Shown here: in pieces, positions 1 to 8,886 of the stretch
Layout: every line of letters starts with the position of its first letter
How positions within the stretch are numbered: position 1 is the first letter of the stretch
Assembly (NCBI RefSeq): GCF_029910235.1
Contig: NZ_CP112874.1
Coordinates: forward strand, 1,550,001 to 1,614,000
Direction: 5' to 3'
DNA from: Pseudanabaena galeata CCNP1313
GTDB lineage: Bacteria; Cyanobacteriota; Cyanobacteriia; Pseudanabaenales; Pseudanabaenaceae
Length of the DNA stretch: 64,000 nucleotides
Translations under genes and position numbers: made by a program
Notes under the pieces: model-generated
Told to the model about the DNA's origin: nothing
Seen by the model: only the letters and a program-made list of their open reading frames with translations
Databases searched by the model: none

Positions 1-508
1 AGCGATATCCTTTTTTGATTTTCGGCTTAAATTTTTCAGCATCCGCAATAAAAAAGCGATTGGGAAGTATTTCGAGGCGATCGCTAAATTGATCATTTAA
101 AGCCAACATTTGCGATCGCGTATCCCACTCTGATGGCTGCATATAGGTAAGCTTAAGCTGAGGACATTGCGCCAAAAAATTCGCGATCGCCTCGGCATGA
201 AATCCTTCGGTAAATAAATTTAGTACGGGAAATCCCTGTTGATGACAGGCGATCGCCAAGTGCCTCTGAGAACTGAGGATATAAACTAGTTTTTGCTTAT
301 GGTGAGGAATAAATGTGGCATATTTCAGGGATTCCACAAAGATTAACAATGGCTTTTGTGCGAGTAATTCTTTGGGAAATACATCCAGATTTAGTTGATC
401 ATGAAGGATAAACAGAGCGCGATCGCTATTTCTTAATTGCTGTTCTATCTTTTCTGAAATCGGATAATTTTCTATTTGCGAGAGAAATTCACAGGCAGTT
501 TCTAGCAT
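1..508 (-). CDS. Cryptochrome/photolyase-related protein (DPRP family), 3' part outside window
   Basis: The minus-strand frame starts at the ATG at 506-508 and runs off the left edge, giving 169 codons without a stop. The product reads FILHDQLNLDVF, then LIFVESLKYA, then HHKQKLVYILSSQRHLA. This order (dbase-like LGDQL block, VES block, HKQKL-LSxxRHxA block) is typical of the N-terminal half of deoxyribodipyrimidine photolyase-related proteins (Pfam DPRP), FAD and Fe-S relatives of photolyases, some of which repair (6-4) photoproducts. The FAD and cluster-binding half is not in the window, so activity cannot be judged. A CRY-DASH gene lies at 11.9 kb. Confidence 0.8.
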   Translation of the reverse strand, partial: MLETACEFLSQIENYPISEKIEQQLRNSDRALFILHDQLNLDVFPKELLAQKPLLIFVESLKYATFIPHHKQKLVYILSSQRHLAIACHQQGFPVLNLFTEGFHAEAIANFLAQCPQLKLTYMQPSEWDTRSQMLALNDQFSDRLEILPNRFFIADAEKFKPKIKKGYR

Positions 509-527
509 AAATATCAATTTACCTACA

Positions 528-557
528 ATAAAGGCGTTGCAATGCAACGCCTTTATT
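528..557. terminator. Hairpin terminator
   Basis: A perfect inverted repeat, AAAGGCGTTGC/GCAACGCCTTT, sits just after the stop codon of the M3 peptidase gene and just upstream of the photolyase-related gene. Both genes are on the minus strand, so it most likely ends the peptidase transcript. Confidence 0.6.
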
Positions 558-562
558 ATAGA

Positions 563-2647
563 TTAGACCTTCGCTAAACCGCTATGGCGGAGTAATGGCG
601 CAGTGCTGGGTTCACGTCCTCGGAAGGTTTTGAATACTTCCATCGGATGCTTGCTGCCACCGAGAGCCAAAACTGTATCGCGGTAGAGCCTACCCGTTGA
701 AGCGATCGCCTCTTCATTTTCCAATCCTGCTTCCTCAAAAGCTGCAAAGGCATCGGCGCTGAGGACTTCCGCCCACTTGTAGCTGTAATAACCTGCGGCA
801 TAGCCTCCTGCGAAGATATGACCAAAGGAACAGAGAAAATTATCTTCTGGCAAGGGTGGAATTACCATTGTGGTTTCCGAGAGGCGCGATCGCAATTGCA
901 TTGGAGTTTCCGAGCCGCCGACTTCATAGCGATGGTGTAACTCGATATCGACAAGGCTGAAATGCAACTGACGGAGCATTCCTGAACCACTCATGTAGTT
1001 TTTGGAGTCAATCAACTTTTGGAAGTAGCTTTCAGGAAGGATTTCGCCTGTTTCATAGTGTTTCGCCATGCCAAACAAAGTAGCGCGATCGTAGCACCAG
1101 TTTTCCATGAATTGACTAGGAAGTTCAACAGCATCCCATTCGACGTTATTAATGCCTGATGCTCCTGAATAGTCAACCTTAGTCAACATATGTTGCAATC
1201 CATGACCAAACTCATGGAAGAGAGTTTCCACTTCGCCAAAGGTCATGAGGCTGGGCTTGCCATCAACGGGAGGCGATTGATTACAAATCAAATAGGCTAT
1301 AGGTAAACGGGTAATAGTCTTACCCTCTTCGGTCACCTTAGCGCGTCCGATGCAATCATTCATCCATGCACCGCCACGCTTTTCCGCAGGACGACTATAG
1401 GGATCGAGATAAAAATAAGCGATCGCCTCATTACTCTCGTTCTGAATTTCAAAGAAGCGGACACTTTCATGCCAGATCGGGGCTTTGCCATCCGCAGGTA
1501 CTACGGTAACTCCGAACAAACGCTTAACTAGTGCAAATAAACCTTCGAGAACTTGAGGTAATGGGAAGTAAGGGCGCAATTCTTCTACAGTGAAATTAAA
1601 CTTAGTTTCGCGCTGACGTTCAGCCCAATAGGAAGTATCCCAATGTTTGAGTTCAATGGTTTCGCCTTGAGACTTAGCAAATTCTTTTAGTTCTGCAAAC
1701 TCCTCAGTAGCTGCATTGTAGCTGGATTGACGCAATTCTTCGAGTAGTTTCTCAACTGCTTCAACATTAGGAGCCATCTTCCGAGCAAGGCTCAATTCTG
1801 CATAGGTAGAATAGCCGAGTAAATTTGCCTTTTGTTTACGCAATTCGAGAATGCGATCGATTAATGGAGAATTGTCAAATTCACCACTTGCGGCACGACT
1901 AACAAAGGCGCGATAGAGCTTCTCTCGCAAATCACGACGACGGCTATGCTGCATAAATGGTACATAGCTGGGGTAGTCGAGGGTGATACACCAAGGACCA
2001 TCTTCAGGAGTGGCTTTATCATCACCATCTAGACGAGATGCTTGAGCAGCTTGAGCTAACAGACTCGGAGGCAAACCTTCAATCTCTTCGGGTTTGTTCA
2101 GCGTCATACTAAATTCTTTGGTAGCATCAAGCACATGATTAGAGAAGTTAGTGGAGAGTTCAGCAAGTTCCATTTGGATCGCATTAAACTTCTCTTTGGC
2201 TTCACCTTCCAAACCAACGCCTGATAGCTCTGCATCACGGATGGCAGCTTCAACGATACGTTTTTGAGCAGGTTCGAGACTGTCCCACTCTGATGATCCG
2301 TAAATTGCCTTATAAGCCTTATAGACTGGTTGGCTCTGACTAAATCGGTTAAAAAATTCGATGACCTTGGGTTGCACGACTTTGTGAGCTTCCCGCAAAG
2401 CTGCACTATTTTTTACACTTAATAAATGCTCGATCGCACCCCATCCCCAACCAATGCGCTCAGTCAAATGCTCTAGCGGCTCGACTAGCCCTGACCATGT
2501 AGGTTGCAGGTTTGCTTCAAGTTCAGTCAATCCCGCGCTAGTTTCTTCAAGCAATTGGGTGATGGCAGGAATCACATGTTCTGGTTTGATGTCTGGAAAT
2601 GGTGGTAAGCCTTTGCCAATCAAGAGCGGATTAGTAACTTCACTCAT
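563..2647 (-). CDS. prlC: M3 family metallopeptidase, oligopeptidase A type
   Basis: This 694-residue cytosolic zinc peptidase should degrade short peptides, including cleaved signal peptides. The zinc motif HEFGH lies at about residues 478-482, followed by the downstream glutamate region GINNVEWDAVELPSQFMENW that completes the M3 metal site. Length is normal for the oligopeptidase A/thimet family (about 680-700). There is no signal peptide. The gene is monocistronic, with a hairpin just after its stop and about 420 bp of repeat-rich DNA upstream. The exact bacterial subfamily name is inferred. Confidence 0.92.
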   Translation of the reverse strand: MSEVTNPLLIGKGLPPFPDIKPEHVIPAITQLLEETSAGLTELEANLQPTWSGLVEPLEHLTERIGWGWGAIEHLLSVKNSAALREAHKVVQPKVIEFFNRFSQSQPVYKAYKAIYGSSEWDSLEPAQKRIVEAAIRDAELSGVGLEGEAKEKFNAIQMELAELSTNFSNHVLDATKEFSMTLNKPEEIEGLPPSLLAQAAQASRLDGDDKATPEDGPWCITLDYPSYVPFMQHSRRRDLREKLYRAFVSRAASGEFDNSPLIDRILELRKQKANLLGYSTYAELSLARKMAPNVEAVEKLLEELRQSSYNAATEEFAELKEFAKSQGETIELKHWDTSYWAERQRETKFNFTVEELRPYFPLPQVLEGLFALVKRLFGVTVVPADGKAPIWHESVRFFEIQNESNEAIAYFYLDPYSRPAEKRGGAWMNDCIGRAKVTEEGKTITRLPIAYLICNQSPPVDGKPSLMTFGEVETLFHEFGHGLQHMLTKVDYSGASGINNVEWDAVELPSQFMENWCYDRATLFGMAKHYETGEILPESYFQKLIDSKNYMSGSGMLRQLHFSLVDIELHHRYEVGGSETPMQLRSRLSETTMVIPPLPEDNFLCSFGHIFAGGYAAGYYSYKWAEVLSADAFAAFEEAGLENEEAIASTGRLYRDTVLALGGSKHPMEVFKTFRGREPSTAPLLRHSGLAKV

Positions 2648-3068
2648 AAATAATTTCTGGTTAATCTTTAAGATTTGTAAATTAGCTATCTTTGATTATA
2701 TCGCGATCGCTAACCGCATGAGAGGAAAACTGATTAGGCGACTAGGTTAAAGGTTATCGACACGAGTGTAGGTCTAGTTTATTTTTGTACAAAGTACGGT
2801 AGTTGTGTACATATACTTAACGTCAGTTCGATGAAAGCGAAAAATGGTAAGAATCGCTTAGCGATTCTTACCATTTTTCGCCATTTGCGGCGTGCTTCGC
2901 ACGCCGCAAATGGCTATATCGAACTCACGTTATACTTAGGGTTAGTTACAGACTTACAGTACTTCGCGCTTAAACACAAACCAAAAGTTTTTTGGTTTGT
3001 GTTTAAGCGCGAAGCACTTTCAAAAAATCTCTCGGTTCGGGTTTGAGCGCAAAGCGCTGTAATAAACA
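2648..3068. other. Repeat-filled intergenic region
   Basis: No gene is seen between these divergent genes. The stretch holds one full family-A element (2820-2930) and a long palindrome at about 2958-3022 built from the two arms of CTTAAACACAAACC, followed by the motif GCGCAAAGCGCTGTAATA, which recurs in other gaps. Small open frames here are shadows of the palindromes. Confidence 0.7.
2820..2930 (+). repeat. Family-A 111-bp double-hairpin element, copy 1
   Basis: The element starts ACGTCAGTTCGA and ends TCGAACTCACGT, an imperfect terminal inverted repeat (11 of 12). Inside are two perfect hairpins, one with arms GGTAAGAATCGC and one with arms CATTTGCGGCGTGC. It is flanked by the direct repeat TATACTTA on both sides (2812-2819 and 2931-2938), indicating insertion by transposition. 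It encodes nothing. Confidence 0.9.
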
Positions 3069-4151
3069 ATGGAACTACTTAAGGCTGTAATGGAAGATCC
3101 CAAAAGCAACAACAATCGGATGTGGAAACACATCAATAATGCCCAAATCGTTCGTTACTTGTTAATGTTCGCTATTGCTTGGGCGATCGCACAGGTATTG
3201 GCATATTTTTCAACAGTTTTAATCATCTTTATTTTTGCCGCCATTCTCGCATTTTTATTGAATTATCCAGTTAAATTTATATCGAGGTTTATGTCGCGAT
3301 CAATAGCGGTATTGGTTGTATTCTTAATTGCTTTGCTAGTCATCGGTGGCTTAACGGCTACATTAGGATTGGCAGTCATTGCTCAAGCACAGCAACTAAT
3401 TGCACAGGCTCCCAAACTTTTGGAATCGATGATCGCCCAGTTGCAAATAATCCAATCCTTTATGGAGAATCAAAATATTAAAGTTGATTTCAGCACCTTT
3501 GAGGGACAACTTCGCGAACAAGCTATAGATGTTATTGGTAAAGGTTTGACTACCTTACAAGATGTGCTGTTTAACGTACTAGATATAATTTTGATTGGGG
3601 TGATTAGCTTTTTTATGTTGTCGGATGGCAAAAGATTATGGCGTCTAATTATGAAAATATTTCCAGCGCATGTCCGCCATGATGTAACCAAAGCGATTCA
3701 AATGAATTTTCTGGGTTTCTTTTGGGGAAGACTGCTGTTGTCGGGTTTCTTTGGGATCTCTACATTTGTGGTATTGATTGTACTAAACACTCCCTATCCA
3801 CTAGTTTTAGCATCTGTTGCTGGTGCATTTGACCTAATTCCTGGGATTGGTGCAACGATAGGAATTAGTTTGATTTGTTTAATTATTTTGCCTCAAGGAA
3901 TTTTCCTTAGTTTGAAGATTTTAGTGGGTTGCATTATCTTGCAGCAAATAGAAGAGAACTTACTCATGCCGCGAATTATGAAAGGTTCCATTAACATTAA
4001 TCCCGTGATTATGTTCTTCGCGCTCTTAGTGGGGGCGCGAGTGGCTGGATTGATTGGGGTTTTTCTATCCATCCCCATCACAGGTGTGATCATTAGCATC
4101 CTTGATGTTGATGAAATGCGTGGAGAAATAACTAAAAAAAATCCTAGTTAA
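3069..4151 (+). CDS. AI-2E family (PerM/YhhT-like) membrane transporter
   Basis: This 360-residue integral membrane protein belongs to the AI-2 exporter/PerM family; members export small molecules or ions, and the substrate cannot be told from sequence. Two N-terminal helices (about residues 30-62) and one at about 80-105 are followed by a polar coiled stretch (about 105-165), then further helices. The family signature PLVLASVAGAFDLIPGIGATIG is at about residues 240-262, with EENLLMPRIM behind it. Length is usual. The gene stands alone and converges on an M28 peptidase gene 11 bp downstream. Confidence 0.85.
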   Translation: MELLKAVMEDPKSNNNRMWKHINNAQIVRYLLMFAIAWAIAQVLAYFSTVLIIFIFAAILAFLLNYPVKFISRFMSRSIAVLVVFLIALLVIGGLTATLGLAVIAQAQQLIAQAPKLLESMIAQLQIIQSFMENQNIKVDFSTFEGQLREQAIDVIGKGLTTLQDVLFNVLDIILIGVISFFMLSDGKRLWRLIMKIFPAHVRHDVTKAIQMNFLGFFWGRLLLSGFFGISTFVVLIVLNTPYPLVLASVAGAFDLIPGIGATIGISLICLIILPQGIFLSLKILVGCIILQQIEENLLMPRIMKGSININPVIMFFALLVGARVAGLIGVFLSIPITGVIISILDVDEMRGEITKKNPS

Positions 4152-4162
4152 ATGTTGAGCTT

Positions 4163-5008
4163 TTAAGACAAATTAGCAACCCCTATGATTAGTCCACGAC
4201 AAACTTGAGTGAGAAATTCTAAATCGAGAGTTTCTAGCCGATCGCTACTTTTGTGATAATGCGGATTTCGCATATTCGCGGTATCGGTAACCATCAAAGC
4301 TTTGTAGCCAGCATCCCAAAAAGGAGCATGATCGCTGCGGCGAGTATCGGGTATTGCTAAGCCGCGCCAACCTGCGGGAAGCCATTCACAGGAAACCACA
4401 GATTTCATGTGATGCTGTAAATGGATCAGATCGGGAATTGTGGGAATGCTACCAATAAGTCCAATGAAGTCGCCTGTATTGGGATAGAACTTGTCTAATC
4501 CTGCGGGATAGTGCTGTGAATTGGGAGTGCGATCGCAATAGCCCAACATCTCCAAGGAAATCATCAGGCGTATTTTTTGGTTTTCCTGCTTGAGCTTATC
4601 AGCATAAGCAACACTGCCCAACAATCCATATTCCTCCATGTCAAAGGCAATTAATTGAATGGGATATTTAATAGGATTTGCCGAAAAATATGCAGCGAGT
4701 TCGAGAAGTACGGCAACACCTGAGCCATTATCATCAGCACCCACACAGCCCGCTACCGTATCGTAATGTGCGCCAATAATCAAAGGCGATCGCTTTTTTG
4801 CAGAGTTAGACTCAATCTGCAAAATTAAGTTCTGATGAATATTGCCATTGACTTCAAAATCATGGGTGATAACTTCACCAAATTTTGCAAAATGCGATCG
4901 GATATATTCACGAGCAAATAAATGTCCAGCCGATGCATAGTAAGGATTACGTTCTATAACTAATCTTTCTAGATGTTGAGTTAATCGAAGTTGTAGGGTT
5001 TCCATCAT
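4163..5008 (-). CDS. M28 family zinc aminopeptidase
   Basis: The 281-residue product carries the M28 metal-binding order: GAHYDT, GADDNGSG, DMEEYGLLGS (the two glutamates are the catalytic base and a zinc ligand), and a C-terminal RRSDHAPFWDAGYKAL with the last histidine ligand. The predicted reaction is removal of N-terminal amino acids from peptides using two zinc ions. There is no signal peptide, unlike many secreted M28 enzymes, so a cytosolic role is inferred. The exact substrate is unknown. Confidence 0.87.
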   Translation of the reverse strand: MMETLQLRLTQHLERLVIERNPYYASAGHLFAREYIRSHFAKFGEVITHDFEVNGNIHQNLILQIESNSAKKRSPLIIGAHYDTVAGCVGADDNGSGVAVLLELAAYFSANPIKYPIQLIAFDMEEYGLLGSVAYADKLKQENQKIRLMISLEMLGYCDRTPNSQHYPAGLDKFYPNTGDFIGLIGSIPTIPDLIHLQHHMKSVVSCEWLPAGWRGLAIPDTRRSDHAPFWDAGYKALMVTDTANMRNPHYHKSSDRLETLDLEFLTQVCRGLIIGVANLS

Positions 5009-5534
5009 TTATCACGAATAACTTACAGCTCTTTGTGCTGACTTAGAATTTAGAAATATTTTTGAAAGTGGCGCAAAGCGCCGCTTTCAAAAATATTTCT
5101 GTATTACTTAAAACATCAGTAAACTGTACAGCGCTTTGCACTTTTGCAAACCTAAGAAATTTTTAAAAATGTTTCAAAGCAACATTTTTAAAAATTTCTT
5201 GTACTATAACTGTCGCTATTCTTTTGAGAACATAAAGCCCAAATAGTATGAGGCGGCGCAAAGCGCCGCCTCATACTATTTGGGTTTTGATTTGTCCTGA
5301 TATAAGTGGGTATAGCTATGCATCAAGTCTAAACAGGATGTCTCGTCAATGGATATCTAAAGCAGTTTCAGTGCCTGAGCTTATAAGAAAGATTGTCACA
5401 AAAGTTGTTAGTACAAAATTATTGGAGAAACATTTTTCTAAGGATTTAGAAAATCATAATTGGGTAACATTTTTACATTTACAAAAACAACCCCAGAAGT
5501 TGATAATTATTGTATTAGTCATTGTGGTCATGAT
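5009..5534. other. Repeat-filled intergenic region
   Basis: No convincing gene. It holds a palindrome at about 5052-5098 (AGAAATATTTTTGAAAG arms), another at about 5150-5200 (AAGAAATTTTTAAAAATG arms), and a family-C palindromic repeat at about 5209-5320 with stem AGTATGAGGCGGCGC. An open frame beginning inside the family-C stem is a repeat shadow. Confidence 0.6.
5209..5320 (+). repeat. Family-C palindromic repeat, copy 1
   Basis: A central perfect palindrome with arms CCCAAATAGTATGAGGCGGC and loop CAAAG is flanked by degenerate ends (CTGTCGCTATTC on the left, GTATAGCTATGC on the right). Closely similar units occur at about 6472-6583 and 14405-14531, so this is a dispersed element rather than a terminator. 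Confidence 0.75.
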
Positions 5535-6281
5535 ATGGGAATAATGAAGGCTAAGGTTGCAACTAAACTGAAAATACGTCCAGTAGACTCGTCACAACTC
5601 ACAAAACCCAACGAAACTATTGATGTACCCGTTGGTAAAACCTATGGATTTGATAAATTTGAGCCTGCTGACAATGGACACCTAAAAGTTATATTGGCGG
5701 CTAGCAGTGGAACTTTCTTTGTGTTTCCGCCACATTGGGACGGTTTAGAGCCTGATGTTCCCCAAATTGTCAGTAAAAAGCAAGCGGATGCCTTCTTTGG
5801 TAGACAAATTACTGATGTCCAACTGCAAGATTTAAATTCTTCTCTTGTTCGGTACAAGATTACTACTGCACCTAGATTACGACATTTTCTTAGTCAAATT
5901 GCCCATGAGTCTGGTGGTTTGCGATATACACAGGAAATTGCTAGCGGTGCAGACTATGAAGGTCGTGCGGATTTGGGCAACGTGAAGCCAGGAGATGGAC
6001 CTAAGTATAAAGGGGCCGGGGTGATTCAGCTTACGGGACGCGCTAATTACCAAGCGTTTAGTAAGGCGATCGGCGATCCTAAAGTGATGGATGGAGTTGT
6101 CTATGTTGCGTCGAAGTATCCATTTACTAGTGCTGGTTTTTGGTGGGACAACAATAAGATGAATGCTTTGTGCGATCGCGGGGCAACGGTCAAAGAGGTA
6201 ACTTTGCGGGTGAATGGTGGCTATAACGGACTAGAGGATCGCCAACAATATTACGACAAAGCTTGTGGCATCTTTGCCTAA
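5535..6281 (+). CDS. GH19 chitinase/lysozyme-like glycoside hydrolase
   Basis: About 248 residues. The C-terminal two thirds form a GH19 catalytic domain: [20 protein letters not shown] holds the catalytic glutamate of the AHES motif, followed by [16 protein letters not shown] and FWWDNN, and [15 protein letters not shown] near the end. It should cut beta-1,4 links in chitin or peptidoglycan. The first 80 residues look like a small beta-rich accessory domain. No signal peptide is visible. The start is uncertain: an in-frame TTG at 5460 and a second ATG at 5544 are alternatives; no strong ribosome binding site decides between them. Confidence 0.8.
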   Translation: MGIMKAKVATKLKIRPVDSSQLTKPNETIDVPVGKTYGFDKFEPADNGHLKVILAASSGTFFVFPPHWDGLEPDVPQIVSKKQADAFFGRQITDVQLQDLNSSLVRYKITTAPRLRHFLSQIAHESGGLRYTQEIASGADYEGRADLGNVKPGDGPKYKGAGVIQLTGRANYQAFSKAIGDPKVMDGVVYVASKYPFTSAGFWWDNNKMNALCDRGATVKEVTLRVNGGYNGLEDRQQYYDKACGIFA

Positions 6282-6298
6282 TTCATGCCTAAATTTTG

Positions 6299-6337
6299 AA
6301 TAAAAAAGCACTGCAATGCAGTGCTTTTTTATTCAAA
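6299..6337 (+). terminator. Rho-independent terminator after the GH19 gene
   Basis: Inverted repeat AAAAAAGCACTGC/GCAGTGCTTTTTT with a T-run, 18 bp after the stop codon. It also lies at the 3' side of the tRNA-Thr gene on the other strand. Confidence 0.75.
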
Positions 6338-6341
6338 GTTA

Positions 6342-6414
6342 AGCTGGGGACGAGACTCGAACTCGTGACCTACTGATTACAAATCAGTTGCTCTACCAAC
6401 TGAGCTACACCAGC
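6342..6414 (-). tRNA. tRNA-Thr (anticodon UGU)
   Basis: The minus strand folds as a cloverleaf: acceptor arm GCTGGTG with CCCCAGC (one mismatch), D-arm GCTC/GAGC, anticodon stem ACTGA/TCAGT with loop TTTGTAA (anticodon TGT), T-arm ACGAG/CTCGT with TTCGAGT. CCA is not encoded. Confidence 0.95.
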
Positions 6415-6471
6415 AAATTTAATCCTTTGATACAATAGCAGACTTGCGATCGCTTTAGCAACATTTATTTT

Positions 6472-6583
6472 ATAGCTGTCGCCATTCTTGTTAGGATATA
6501 AAACCCAAATAGTGTGAGGCGGCGCGAAGCGCCGCCTCACACTATTTGGGTTTTGATTTGTCATGATACAGGTGGCTATAGCT
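6472..6583 (+). repeat. Family-C palindromic repeat, copy 2
   Basis: Central palindrome with arms AAACCCAAATAGTGTGAGGC plus GGCGC around GAA; outer ends TATAGCTGTCGCCATTCTTG and AGGTGGCTATAGCTATAA form a degenerate terminal repeat. It lies between the tRNA-Thr gene and the J-domain gene. Confidence 0.75.
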
Positions 6584-6783
6584 ATAAAAGTAGAAGCCGT
6601 AATTAGTGATGACTCTACTTTTACCTGTCAAGTGGTTGACGTTCACAGAATATCCCTACAAAATGCTTAGTAGGAAAAGTTTTGCTCTGCTTAGAAATAA
6701 TATTTCGACAACATCGAAATCCTCAAAAATTCGGCATGAAAAACAAAAAAATATCACCGCAAACGTAGATTAATCACAAGGAC

Positions 6784-7494
6784 ATGGCTAGGACAAGCGA
6801 TCGCACTCAACAAGTAAATCATTATAAAACCCTGAGAATTAGCTACAGCGCGGCTCCTGCCGAGGTCAAAACCGCTTACCGTGGTCTAGTCAAAGAATTT
6901 CACCCCGATTGCAATCATCATCTCGATAATCATGATGATATAGCCTCGATCAATCTGGCTTACGAAGTCCTTAGCAATCCCCAATCTCGCGCCCATTACG
7001 ATCGCAGTCTTGGCATTAAACACTCCCCCAATGGTGTATCTCAACAGGGAGTAAAGCGATCGCCATCCAAGCGTGACACCCATCTCAACGAAGATCAGAA
7101 GCTTGATCGCTGGTTTAAGCAAGTTTACGAGCCGATTACCGAAATGCTCGAAGTAATTTTAGATAGTCTAGACGAGCAGATCGACGATCTCGCGGCTGAT
7201 CCTTACGATGATGGACTGATGGAAGATTTTGAGGACTATATTGATGAATGTCGTGGCTCCTATGCCAAGGCGCAGATTTTCTTCCGTGCCTTTCCCAATC
7301 CTGCTTCCGCCGCAGGGATTGCCAGCTATCTGTATCACTGTCTCAATGCGATCAGCGATGGCATTGAAGAATTAAATTACTTCACTCTAAATTTTGACGA
7401 TCATCATCTGCACACAGGTCAAGAACTTTGGCGCAGGGCTGATGAAATGCGTTATTGCGCCCAAATGGCAATGGAAAACTTGCAAACGGTTTAA
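6784..7494 (+). CDS. J-domain (DnaJ-like) co-chaperone
   Basis: The 236-residue protein has an N-terminal J domain (about residues 12-77) with the HPD tripeptide at residues 40-42, which stimulates ATP hydrolysis by Hsp70 (DnaK). There is no Gly/Phe-rich region, zinc finger or C-terminal substrate domain, so this is a type III J protein. The remaining 150 residues are acidic and probably helical (DSLDEQIDDLAADPYDDGLM) and match no family I recognise. The client protein is unknown. The gene is followed by a family-G repeat. Confidence 0.85.
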   Translation: MARTSDRTQQVNHYKTLRISYSAAPAEVKTAYRGLVKEFHPDCNHHLDNHDDIASINLAYEVLSNPQSRAHYDRSLGIKHSPNGVSQQGVKRSPSKRDTHLNEDQKLDRWFKQVYEPITEMLEVILDSLDEQIDDLAADPYDDGLMEDFEDYIDECRGSYAKAQIFFRAFPNPASAAGIASYLYHCLNAISDGIEELNYFTLNFDDHHLHTGQELWRRADEMRYCAQMAMENLQTV

Positions 7495-7750
7495 AAAACC
7501 ATTTAAGAGTTGTCTAGATCCCCCCAGCCCCCCTTAAAAAGGGGGGAGAATTAAATTCTTCTCCCTTTTTAACGTCAGTTCGACGAAAGCGAAAAATGGT
7601 AAGAATCGCTAAGCGATTCTTACCATTTTTCGCCATTTGCGGCGTGCGAAGCACGCCGCAAATGGCTATATCGAACTCACGTCTTTTTAAGGGGGATTGA
7701 GGGGGATCTCTTAGAGCTTTTAACCGCAGAAAGTAATTCTTAAATGGGTT
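7495..7750 (+). repeat. Family-G repeat with a family-A element inserted in it
   Basis: The outer element has arms AGATCCCCCCAGCCCCCCTT on the left and GGGGGATTGAGGGGGATCTC on the right, with outer ends resembling TTTAAGA(G/A)TT. Uninterrupted relatives lie at about 27830-27960 and 48930-49060. Here the right-hand CCCTTTTTAAGGGGG run is split by the family-A element at 7572-7682. Confidence 0.8.
7572..7682 (+). repeat. Family-A 111-bp element, copy 2 (nested)
   Basis: ACGTCAGTTCGA to TCGAACTCACGT, 111 bp, with the direct repeat CTTTTTA on both sides (7565-7571, 7683-7689). Removing it and one repeat restores the sequence of the surrounding family-G element. Confidence 0.92.
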
Positions 7751-8662
7751 CTAAAGTGTGCGTTGCAACAGAATATTCTCTTTAACTACTTGGCAATGCG
7801 AATTGAGCCATACAAGAGATATTTGGGTGATCTTGCCAGATTCTAAGGTGACGATGGAAAAGTTACGGTACTCTTCGTTATTGCTTTGGACAATTCTTGG
7901 TGTACAGGCTGCGTTAAGAAAAACTGTTCCCTTTTCGTTAGTCACAAGCACTTCACGAGTCCGTTTAGAATTAAGGCGTAAATGGTGATGCATATGCCCA
8001 AAGGTAACTAGAGGAACTGTTTTGAGCATTTGATAGGATTTAGAAATCGCTTCGGCAAAGTCTGGATCGCCATAGTCCCCACCACCAGCTTTCCAATCTT
8101 TACCACAAATAGAATGTTCTTCGCTTCCCAATCCGAAAGGTCCATTATGCCCTAAAAAAATTATATTGTCATGGGCAGTGTTGGCTACAGATTCAACAAT
8201 CCGTTGCGTCGATTCGGCAAAACTTTTAACATTAAAGCGATCGCTATAAAATGTTGCTTTCTTCCATCTAGAACTGCCCCAACTAAAGGGACGCGCACCA
8301 ACTACGGAAAGATTTAATTCAGGAAAGTCTATCCAACTATAACCAACATGGAGCTTACCTAAAATATCTAATTGCTGCTGCACGCGATCTTCTTTAGTGT
8401 GATCGTAAGGACATTTCTTTTTATTGAGCTTTTTCTGATTGTCAGAGGCAGTGTACCAAGCATCATGATTACCCAAAATCACGGCTTTCGGCATATCAAG
8501 ATTCGCGATCGCCCTTACAACTTCCACTGATTCATTGCCAATATCACCGACAAATAGAACTAGATCAACTCCTAGAGACTGAAGAGCTAAGCGGTCTTCA
8601 ACGGGTTGCCATAAATCATGAACATCTCCAACTACAGCTATTTTGACCGATGGCTTGGACAT
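7751..8662 (-). CDS. Calcineurin-like metallophosphoesterase (TIGR04168 type)
   Basis: The 303-residue protein has the metallophosphoesterase motif series: VVGDVHD near residue 12, FVGDIGN near 38, LGNHDAW near 63, FLGHNGP and FGHMHHHLR in the second half. These bind two metal ions and hydrolyse phosphoesters. The layout, including the WKAGGGDYGDPDFAEA stretch, fits the cyanobacterial/plastid TIGR04168 group, whose substrate is not known. The gene is monocistronic, with a family-D repeat just upstream. Confidence 0.85.
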   Translation of the reverse strand: MSKPSVKIAVVGDVHDLWQPVEDRLALQSLGVDLVLFVGDIGNESVEVVRAIANLDMPKAVILGNHDAWYTASDNQKKLNKKKCPYDHTKEDRVQQQLDILGKLHVGYSWIDFPELNLSVVGARPFSWGSSRWKKATFYSDRFNVKSFAESTQRIVESVANTAHDNIIFLGHNGPFGLGSEEHSICGKDWKAGGGDYGDPDFAEAISKSYQMLKTVPLVTFGHMHHHLRLNSKRTREVLVTNEKGTVFLNAACTPRIVQSNNEEYRNFSIVTLESGKITQISLVWLNSHCQVVKENILLQRTL

Positions 8663-8697
8663 AATCTAAGGGCTAAAAATGAACAATACTTAACTAT

Positions 8698-8794
8698 CAT
8701 ATAGCGCTCCTAAATGAGTTGTATGATTTTGAGGGTTGAGAGAGTGCGCCCCTTCGGGGCGCACTCTCTCAACCTATTTAGGATTGCTATACAT
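8698..8794 (+). repeat. Family-D palindromic repeat, copy 1
   Basis: TATAGCGCTCCTAAATGAGT on the left pairs with CCTATTTAGGATTGCTATA on the right. The core is a perfect palindrome with arms GTTGAGAGAGTGCGCCCC. Similar units lie at about 37546-37636 and 52119-52211. Confidence 0.82.
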
Positions 8795-8886
8795 ACAACG
8801 CTTTGTACTCAAACCAAACCCAGCAATTTCTGAAAGGGTTGCAAAGCAGTATTTTCAAAATTGCCTTATAGTTCTTTTAGCCACGA

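Noticed and set aside
5248-5544. A 98-codon frame starting in the family-C palindrome
   Set aside because: It begins inside a repeat stem, has no ribosome site and overlaps the GH19 gene start in another frame.
6370-6564. A 64-codon minus-strand frame
   Set aside because: It overlaps the tRNA-Thr gene and a family-C repeat.
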